DNA of 64,000 nt, from contig NZ_JAANNP010000002.1 of assembly GCF_011250635.1 (NCBI RefSeq), positions 62,001-126,000 of the forward strand, read 5' to 3'. Position 1 is the stretch's first letter, and each line of letters begins with the position of its first letter. Made by a program: the position numbers and the translations under genes. Source of the stretch: Motilibacter deserti (lineage in GTDB: Bacteria; Actinomycetota; Actinomycetes; Motilibacterales; Motilibacteraceae). Positions 58,772 to 64,000 of this stretch are shown here, one piece after another. The notes under the pieces were generated by a model, which was not told the origin of the DNA, did no database searches, and saw nothing but the letters and a program-made list of their open reading frames with translations.

Positions 58772-59662
58772 TCAGCCGGTCCCGACCAGGATGCTTCCGG
58801 AGTCCGTCCGCACGTCGATGCGCGATGCGGCGTCCGCGTCCTCGCGCACGCGGATCCGGCGGCTGCCCGAGTCGGTGTCGGTGGTGACGGCGTAGGCCGC
58901 GGTCGAGGGCAGCAGCACCGACACCGAGCCGGAGTCGCTGGAGGCCGTGACCTCGTCGGGCACGCGGGTGAGGACAGCCCGCTGCGAGCCGGAGTCCGAG
59001 CTGAGCCTCACCCGGCGGGCGTCCACGCCGAAGGCGCGGATGCTGCCCGAGTCGGTCCGGAGGTCGAGGTCCCCCGTCACCTGCGTCGCGGTCACGCTGC
59101 CGGAGTCGGTGTGCAGCTCGACGTTGCCGCGGATGCCGACGGCCTCCACCGCGCCGGAGTCGCTGCGCACCGACACGTCCCCGACGATCGAGGAGACCGT
59201 GACCTCGCCGGAGTCGTTCTGCAGGGCGAGCGTTGTCTCCCGCGGCACGCGCAAGGTCAGGTCGACCGACGGGCTCCACACCGTCGACCACCTGCAGTCG
59301 ACGTCGAGGACGAGCGTGGGGCCTTCCCGGCGGACCGAGTGGGTCGGGCGGGTGATGGACCAGGAGTCCTTCCAGGTCGCGGACACCGTGGAGCGCGCGG
59401 GCTCACCGACGACGGAGATCCCGCCACCGCACCAGCCCCACGACTCGACCCGGATGGACGTGACGCCGGTGCCGTAGTCGGCCGACGAGCTCGCCGAGTG
59501 GCGGGACATGAGGATCACGATGGTGAGCGCGCCGTACCCGATGAGGGCGACCGCGAGCACCGACCCGAGCAGCAGCAGTGGGAGGCGGGCGGGGTGGGCG
59601 GTCGGGCGCGGCGGCGGGGCCGCGGCCGGCGTCTGCTCGAGGTGCTCCGTCGGGGCGGTCAT
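58772..59662 (-). CDS. DUF4097 beta-repeat protein with DSG repeats
   Basis: A 296-residue membrane-anchored protein: Pro/Ala-rich cytoplasmic tail, one helix near residues 28-50 (LLLLGSVLAVALIGYGALTI), then an outer domain. From about residue 150 it consists of eight repeats of roughly 20 residues, each with a DSG turn (NDSGEVTV, SDSGAVEA, TDSGSVTA, TDSGSIRA, SDSGSQRA, SDSGSVSV, TDSGSRRI, TDSGSILV), a beta-solenoid-like DUF4097 arrangement. The ATG overlaps the histidine kinase stop as ATGA, so the two are coupled; the protein may be a sensor partner or output on the cell surface. Confidence 0.87.
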   Translation of the reverse strand: MTAPTEHLEQTPAAAPPPRPTAHPARLPLLLLGSVLAVALIGYGALTIVILMSRHSASSSADYGTGVTSIRVESWGWCGGGISVVGEPARSTVSATWKDSWSITRPTHSVRREGPTLVLDVDCRWSTVWSPSVDLTLRVPRETTLALQNDSGEVTVSSIVGDVSVRSDSGAVEAVGIRGNVELHTDSGSVTATQVTGDLDLRTDSGSIRAFGVDARRVRLSSDSGSQRAVLTRVPDEVTASSDSGSVSVLLPSTAAYAVTTDTDSGSRRIRVREDADAASRIDVRTDSGSILVGTG

Positions 59663-60978
59663 GCGGTCGCTCCTCGCGTGGGGTCGGCAGCGGGCACGTC
59701 GGCGGGCAGCTCGGCCCGCAGCACGGTCGGCCCGCCCGGCGGGCTGGAGACGGTGAGCTTTCCGTCGGCGGCCGCCACCCGGCCGGCGAGCCCGCGCAGC
59801 CCCGAGCCGCCCGCGGGGTCGGCGCCGCCGCGCCCGTCGTCGCGGACCTCGACGAACACGGTCGGCCCGACCCGGCGTACCAGGACCGCCGCCTCCTTCG
59901 CGTGCGCGTGCTTGGCGACGTTGGCCAACGCCTCGACGACGGTGAAGTAGGCGACGGCCTCGACCGCCGGCGCGGGGCGCGGCTCCACGTCGACGTCGAG
60001 CCGGACGGGCACCGGGCTGCGGGCCGCGACGGAGGAGAGCGCTGCGTCCAGCCCGCGGTCGGTCAGCACGGAGGGGTGCAGGCCGCGCGCGAGGTCGCGC
60101 AGCTCGGCGAGGGCCTGCTTGGCCTCGAGGTGGGCCTCGTCGAGCAGCTTGCTCGCGGCCTGCGGGTCATCCTCGAGCTTGCCCCGGGCGCGGCCGAGGC
60201 TCATCGCGAGCGACACCAGCCGTTGCTGCGCGCCGTCGTGCAGGTCGCGCTCGATCCGCTTGCGCTCCGCGTCGGCGGCGGCCACGACCTCGGCCCGCGT
60301 CTCGGTGAGCGTGCCGACCCGAGCCTGCAGCGCCGCCCGCTCGTCCCGCCCGAGCAGGGTCTTGGCGAGCGCGGACTCCACGAGCGCGGCGACCTTGGTG
60401 ATCGAGGAGGAGAGCGCGAGCAGCAGCGCCCCGCACGCGGTCCAGGCGACGACCTTCCACGCCTCGTCCAGCAGCGGCAGAGCGTCGCGGTCCATGCGGG
60501 CCGACCACGCGGGAGCCGTGAACAGGCCGAGCCCGGTGCCCCACGCCGCGACCACGATGCTGAAGCTGATGCAGGAGACCGGCAGCAGCGCCAGGCAGTA
60601 CGCCACCTGCCGCCACTCCGTCCCCGACCGCAGCTGCGCCCCGAGGCTGCGCAGGAACGGCGTTCCGGGCGGGGCCGCGGGGCCGGGCGCGGGGATCTCG
60701 AGGCCCAGCAGGGCCAGGGCGCGGCCCCGCTCCATGACGGCAAAGCCGCGGACGCACCACAGCGTCACGGCGGCCAGCGGCACACCGAGCAGGAACGCCG
60801 CGAGCAGACCGACCGAGAGCGCGAGCAGCGTGACCGTGACGACGAACAGGACGATCGCGATCCAGAAGCTGAGAACGACGTAGGCGAGCGCCGCGAGCAG
60901 GGACGGCCGGGCGTACGCCGCCGCCAGAGCCGCCGGCGGTGCGCTGCCGGTAGCCGACGAGGCGCTGGAGAAGGACAT
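59659..60978 (-). CDS. two-component sensor histidine kinase (HisKA_3 type)
   Basis: A 439-residue kinase of the NarL-partner type. The N-terminal 210 residues hold about four to six membrane helices (YVVLSFWIAIVLFVVTVTLL, LSVGLLAAFLLGVPLAAVTL, VAYCLALLPVSCISFSIVVA, VVAWTACGALLLALSSS). The dimerisation helix has RKRIERDLHDGAQQRLVSLA with phospho-His near residue 247, and the ATPase has AVAYFTVVEALANVAKHAHA (N box), VEVRDDGRGGADP (G1) and GSGLRGLAGRVAAADGKLTV (G2). No response regulator gene is adjacent, so the partner is elsewhere. TAGCCT six bases before the ATG suggests a leaderless mRNA. Confidence 0.9.
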   Translation of the reverse strand: MSFSSASSATGSAPPAALAAAYARPSLLAALAYVVLSFWIAIVLFVVTVTLLALSVGLLAAFLLGVPLAAVTLWCVRGFAVMERGRALALLGLEIPAPGPAAPPGTPFLRSLGAQLRSGTEWRQVAYCLALLPVSCISFSIVVAAWGTGLGLFTAPAWSARMDRDALPLLDEAWKVVAWTACGALLLALSSSITKVAALVESALAKTLLGRDERAALQARVGTLTETRAEVVAAADAERKRIERDLHDGAQQRLVSLAMSLGRARGKLEDDPQAASKLLDEAHLEAKQALAELRDLARGLHPSVLTDRGLDAALSSVAARSPVPVRLDVDVEPRPAPAVEAVAYFTVVEALANVAKHAHAKEAAVLVRRVGPTVFVEVRDDGRGGADPAGGSGLRGLAGRVAAADGKLTVSSPPGGPTVLRAELPADVPAADPTRGATA

Positions 60979-60984
60979 GTCGCC

Positions 60985-60990
60985 AGGCTA
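60985..60990 (-). promoter_or_regulatory. -10 element TAGCCT, leaderless start of the kinase gene
   Basis: On the minus strand TAGCCT is followed by six bases and ATG 60978; identical hexamer and spacing to the MgtE-N-like gene at the left edge. Confidence 0.5.
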
Positions 60991-61109
60991 GGGACGGGCC
61001 GTCAGCCGGGCCATGGGGCGAGTCGCCGTTGTCGTGGTCGGGATATCCCCACCTCTGCGGAGGCCGTCGCGGCCGCTCGGGCGTACGAAGTGCGGCTCTT
61101 CGCCCGAAG

Positions 61110-61115
61110 TAGGCT
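61110..61115 (+). promoter_or_regulatory. -10 element TAGGCT before the M20 dipeptidase gene
   Basis: TAGGCT is followed by eight bases and GTG 61124, consistent with a leaderless or nearly leaderless mRNA. Confidence 0.4.
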
Positions 61116-61123
61116 CGCCAGCC

Positions 61124-62509
61124 GTGACCACAGTGCCTGAGTACGTCGCCGCGCACGCCGACGAGTGGCTCTCCGGGCTGCTCGACTGGCTCCGGATCCC
61201 CAGCCAGTCCGGCGACCCGGCGCTCGCGCCGCAGGTCCGCCGCAGCGCGGAGTGGCTCGCGAGCGCGCTGCGCGCCGCCGGGTTCCCCACGGTCGAGGTC
61301 TGGGAGACCGGTGGCCACCCGGCGGTCTTCGCCGAATGGGTGAGCGAGGACGCGGGGGCGCCGCAGGTGCTGGTCTACGGCCACCACGACGTCCAGCCGG
61401 TCGACCCGCTCGAGGCGTGGACGAGCGCGCCCTATGAGCCGCGGGTCGCCGGGGACAAGGTCTTCGGGCGCGGGGCCGCCGACGACAAGGGGCTGGTGGC
61501 CTTCCACCTGCTCGGGATCCGCGCCCACCTCGCGGCCACCGGGCGCACCTCCCCGGCCGTGACGCTGCGGGTTCTGGTCGAGGGGGAGGAGGAGTCCGGC
61601 TCGCCGAACTTCCCCGCGCTGCTTCGCGCCCGCCGCGACCGGCTGGGCTGCGACGTGGTCGTCGTGTCCGACACCGGCATGTGGGGACGCGAGACCCCGT
61701 CGGTCGTGACGAGCATGCGTGGGCTGATCTCCTGCCAGCTCGACCTCGTCGCCCGCGACGTCGACCTGCACTCGGGGTCCTACGGCGGCGCGGTGCACAA
61801 CGCCGTCACCGAGCTGACGAAGCTGCTCGCGTCCCTGCACGACGCCGACCGCCGAGTGACGGTCCCCGGCTTCTACGACGGCATCGTCGAGCCGTCGCCC
61901 GAGGAGCGCGCGCTCATCGCCCGGCTACCGTTCGACGAGGCGGACTGGCTCTCCGTCGCGCACTCCGTCGAGGGCGTGGGCGAGGCCGGGTGGTCCACGC
62001 TCGAGCGGGTGTGGGCGCGGCCCACCGCAGAGGTCAACGGCGTGTGGGGCGGCTACACCGGCCCGGGCACGAAGACGATCATCCCGCGGGAGGCGCACGC
62101 GAAGCTGTCGTTCCGCCTCGTCGCGGGGCAGGACCCGGTGCACGTCAAGTCCGTCGTGGAGGCGTGGCTGGGCTCGGCGGTCCCCGCCGCGCTGCGCTGG
62201 TCGGTCGAGTGGGAGGGCGACGGCGTACGCCCCTGCGCGACACCGCTCGACGCCCCTGCCCTCGCCGCGGTGCGGGAGGCGATGGGCCGCGCGTTCGGGC
62301 AGGAGGTGCTCGTCACCCGCGAGGGCGGGTCCGGGCCGGAGGCCGACCTGCAGGACATCCTCGAGGCGCCCGTCGTCTTCCTCGGAACTGCGCTTCCGGA
62401 CTCCGGCTGGCACGCCCCCGACGAGAACGCCGACGTGCCGATGCTGCTCAAGGGCGCCGAGGCCGCCGCGTACCTCTGGGAGATCCTGCCCGGGGCGCTG
62501 AAGTCATGA
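61124..62509 (+). CDS. M20 family dipeptidase
   Basis: A 461-residue M20 metallopeptidase: LLDWLRIPSQSGDPALAPQV, VLVYGHHDVQPVDPLEAW (first zinc His and catalytic Asp), FGRGAADDKGLVAFHLLGIR (bridging Asp), VLVEGEEESGSPNFPALL (catalytic Glu and Glu ligand), VSDTGMWG, LHSGSYGGAVHNAVTEL (dimerisation domain) and REGGSGPEADLQDIL with the final His in WHAPDENADV. This matches cytosolic dipeptidases of the carnosinase/CNDP group. GTG 61124 fits a TAGGCT -10; GTG 61133 is possible. The stop overlaps the nudC start as ATGA. Confidence 0.9.
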   Translation: MTTVPEYVAAHADEWLSGLLDWLRIPSQSGDPALAPQVRRSAEWLASALRAAGFPTVEVWETGGHPAVFAEWVSEDAGAPQVLVYGHHDVQPVDPLEAWTSAPYEPRVAGDKVFGRGAADDKGLVAFHLLGIRAHLAATGRTSPAVTLRVLVEGEEESGSPNFPALLRARRDRLGCDVVVVSDTGMWGRETPSVVTSMRGLISCQLDLVARDVDLHSGSYGGAVHNAVTELTKLLASLHDADRRVTVPGFYDGIVEPSPEERALIARLPFDEADWLSVAHSVEGVGEAGWSTLERVWARPTAEVNGVWGGYTGPGTKTIIPREAHAKLSFRLVAGQDPVHVKSVVEAWLGSAVPAALRWSVEWEGDGVRPCATPLDAPALAAVREAMGRAFGQEVLVTREGGSGPEADLQDILEAPVVFLGTALPDSGWHAPDENADVPMLLKGAEAAAYLWEILPGALKS

Positions 62510-63420
62510 CGCTCGGGGACCTCGCACTCTCCCGCGCCTCCGTCGATCGTGCCGCGTGGGTGCGGACGGACGACGCCGAGCTCGAACGCCTGTGGTCCGA
62601 TTCGCGAACCCGGGTGCTGCGGTTGCGTGAGGAGGGGCTCTTCCCCGTCGTCGGGGACCCGCCTGCGCTGGCCCTCGAGGCACCGTCGGACGAGGACTGC
62701 GCCGGCCGCATCTTCCTCGGTCTGGACGACGCGGGCGTCGGCTACTTCGCCACCCTGCCGCGCCCCGGCCGGGTGGACCCGGACGAGGACGGGCTGCGGG
62801 TGGCCTCGCTGCGCGACGTCGGCTCCCTGCTGAGCGCTCGCGACGTCGGCCTGGCGGTCAATGCCGTCGCGCTCGGCCACTGGCACGCCCGCCACACGCA
62901 CTGCCCCCGCTGTGGGGCGGCCACCGAGATCGTCAAGGGCGGGCACGTGCGGCGGTGCACGGCTGACGGCAGCGAGCACTACCCGCGCACAGACCCCGCC
63001 GTCATCATGGCGATCACCGACGCCGACGACCGGCTGCTGCTGGGCCGCCAGCCGCGCTGGCCGGAGAAGCGCTTCAGCACGCTCGCCGGGTTCGTCGAGC
63101 CGGGGGAGTCGATCGAGGCCGCCGTCCGCCGAGAGGTGCTCGAGGAGGTCGGCGTCGTCGTCGGGGACGTGACCTATCTCGGGAGCCAGGCCTGGCCGTT
63201 CCCCGCGTCCCTGATGCTCGGGTTCACCGGCCGGGCTACGACCACCGAGCTGCGGGTCGACGGCGACGAGATCGCCCAGGCCGTGTGGGTCTCCCGGTCC
63301 GAGCTGGCGGCGGCGACCGCGTCGGGGGAGATCCTCCTGCCGCCGGGCGTCTCCATCGCCCGGCGGCTCATCGAGCACTGGTACGGCGGGGAGCTCGCGC
63401 CCGACGGCACCTGGCGCTGA
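62506..63420 (+). CDS. nudC: NudC: NAD(+) diphosphatase
   Basis: The 304-residue product has the three parts of NADH pyrophosphatase: an N-terminal domain (residues 1-110), a zinc ribbon (HTHCPRCGAATEI, VRRCTADGSEHYPRTDPAVI) and a Nudix domain with box GFVEPGESIEAAVRREVLEE followed by VGV, then the NADH-specific array SQAWPFPASLMLGF (canonical SQPWPFPxS). The enzyme splits NAD(H) into AMP and NMN(H) and can remove NAD caps from RNA. In Mycobacterium nudC (Rv3199c) lies just after adnB; here five genes intervene. Translation is coupled to the dipeptidase by a 4-base overlap. Confidence 0.93.
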   Translation: MTLGDLALSRASVDRAAWVRTDDAELERLWSDSRTRVLRLREEGLFPVVGDPPALALEAPSDEDCAGRIFLGLDDAGVGYFATLPRPGRVDPDEDGLRVASLRDVGSLLSARDVGLAVNAVALGHWHARHTHCPRCGAATEIVKGGHVRRCTADGSEHYPRTDPAVIMAITDADDRLLLGRQPRWPEKRFSTLAGFVEPGESIEAAVRREVLEEVGVVVGDVTYLGSQAWPFPASLMLGFTGRATTTELRVDGDEIAQAVWVSRSELAAATASGEILLPPGVSIARRLIEHWYGGELAPDGTWR

Positions 63421-63434
63421 CCCCTCACCCCCTC

Positions 63435-63509
63435 GCTGATCAAGCACATGTGGCGAGTTGTCCACAGGCACGTCGTCTGTGGAGAACTCGCCAACTGTGC
63501 TTGATCAGC
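63435..63509. repeat. 75-base imperfect inverted repeat with two opposed DnaA-box-like sites
   Basis: Arms 63435-63468 and 63476-63509 (34 bases each) match with about four mismatches around a seven-base loop. TTGTCCACA, the preferred actinobacterial DnaA box, is at 63458-63466, and its near copy TTCTCCACA is on the other strand at 63486-63478. The outer arms contain TGATCA. It lies between the convergent nudC and oxidoreductase genes and would also be a strong terminator. Confidence 0.8.
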
Positions 63510-63540
63510 AAGGGATGTGGGGTGGCAGGAGCCGTGCAGG

Positions 63541-64000
63541 TCAGAGGCCGTACGCCTCCAGCAGCCGCAGGTAGACCTCGCTCACCGTCGGGTAGCTCGC
63601 GACCGCGTGCCACAGCGTCTCCAGCGGCACTTCCGCCGTGACCGCGACGGTGGCGCCGTGCAGCAGCTCGGCGACGTCCTGCCCGACGAAGGTGAACCCG
63701 AGCGCCACTCCGCGCTTCTCGTCCACGACCATCGACGCCTTGCCGGTGTAGTCGTCGGCGACGAGGGACGCGCCCGCGACCCAGCCGATGTCGTAGTCCA
63801 CGACGCGCACGTCGTAGCCGCGCTCACGGGCGGCCTTCTCCGTCAGCCCGACACTGGCGACCTGCGGATCGGTGAAGACCACTTGTGGTGTCTTCTCGTG
63901 GTCGGCGTACGCGGTGAGCTTCGGTGACCCGTCGGGCTCGCCCTTCGCCCGCGCGACGAGGACGTCCCCGCACGCTCGCGCTTGGTACTTGCCCATGTGC
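63541..64000 (-). CDS. FAD/NAD-dependent disulfide oxidoreductase, C-terminal part
   Basis: Only the last 150 or so residues are inside the window; the gene continues past the right edge. Visible sequence includes YADHEKTPQVVFTDPQVASV, GLTEKAARERGYDVRVVDYD, GKASMVVDEKRGVALGFTFV, GQDVAELLHGATVAVTAEVP and LWHAVASYPTVSEVYLRLLE, which is the dimerisation domain of pyridine-nucleotide-disulfide oxidoreductases; the HAVxxYPTxSEV stretch fits mercuric-reductase or lipoamide/mycothione-reductase-like members. The redox-active disulfide and nucleotide domains lie outside, so the exact enzyme cannot be named. Confidence 0.85.
   Translation of the reverse strand, partial: HMGKYQARACGDVLVARAKGEPDGSPKLTAYADHEKTPQVVFTDPQVASVGLTEKAARERGYDVRVVDYDIGWVAGASLVADDYTGKASMVVDEKRGVALGFTFVGQDVAELLHGATVAVTAEVPLETLWHAVASYPTVSEVYLRLLEAYGL

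Noticed and set aside
63435-63509. Replication origin
   Set aside because: Only two DnaA-box-like sites occur, inside one hairpin; there is no AT-rich unwinding region and no dnaA, dnaN or gyr gene nearby.

Overview
This window is about 64 kb of very GC-rich DNA with almost no space between genes, frequent GTG starts, strong third-position G/C and many start codons placed 6-8 bases behind a TANNNT -10 element. That, together with AdnA/AdnB, MoeZ, DUF3107, an alkyltransferase-like protein, NudC, DUF6758-PHP-MarC and an ANTAR protein, points to the chromosome of a high-GC actinobacterium. Gene order from the DEAD-box helicase and DUF3107 gene (36.6-38.8 kb) through moeZ (41.7 kb), the alkyltransferase-like gene (44.8 kb), adnA-adnB (51-57.5 kb) to nudC (62.5 kb) follows, with insertions, the block I recall in Mycobacterium (rhlE-moeZ-adnAB-nudC) and in Streptomyces. 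I cannot name the genus. I saw no phage, insertion sequence, CRISPR array, tRNA or rRNA.

Layout. 0-9.8 kb: a truncated MgtE-N/CBS-type protein, PhzF-like isomerase, EamA exporter, AI-2E-type permease, CoA-ester lyase, flavin monooxygenase with TetR regulator, general stress protein, MBL hydrolase and CorA. 9.9-16.2 kb: DUF2332, an ECF sigma factor with its membrane partner, FAD oxidase, a conserved actinobacterial protein, amidohydrolase and DinB protein. 16.2-18.5 kb: a DUF4157 protein with HELAH motif, the kind associated with extracellular contractile injection systems. 18.6-28.4 kb: DHA2 exporter, MpaB-like oxygenase, ANTAR protein, a 1,212-residue SARP/AAA/TPR/LuxR-like regulator divergent from a DUF3352 protein. 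28.5-36.6 kb: membrane protein, TIM-barrel epimerase, MutT-like Nudix, the DUF6758-PHP-MarC operon, a secreted PKD protein with a foldable leader, a membrane protein, alpha/beta hydrolase and metallophosphoesterase.

36.6-50.9 kb: DEAD helicase, DUF3107, MarR-controlled ABC exporter, moeZ, secreted GH16 glucanase, three of four small acidic proteins, alkyltransferase-like protein, NmrA reductase with TetR, a 58-residue small protein, GlxA-type AraC regulator, MFS transporter and LacI regulator. 51-64 kb: the adnA-adnB-mmcQ operon, an EEP phosphatase, a histidine kinase with a DSG-repeat DUF4097 protein, M20 dipeptidase, nudC and a partial FAD/NAD disulfide oxidoreductase.

The most unusual observations are: the DUF4157 protein; a family of tiny acidic proteins starting M(S/T)xTPF that share a GGGTA(G/C) element 9-10 bases before the ATG, compatible with one stress sigma factor; an orphan 58-residue basic protein with structured leader and strong terminator; a 32-bp-period palindromic repeat array behind moeZ; a 75-base inverted repeat carrying two opposed DnaA-box-like sequences; and a switch-like leader before the PKD protein. 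All functions are read from sequence pattern and recalled family knowledge; no database search was possible.
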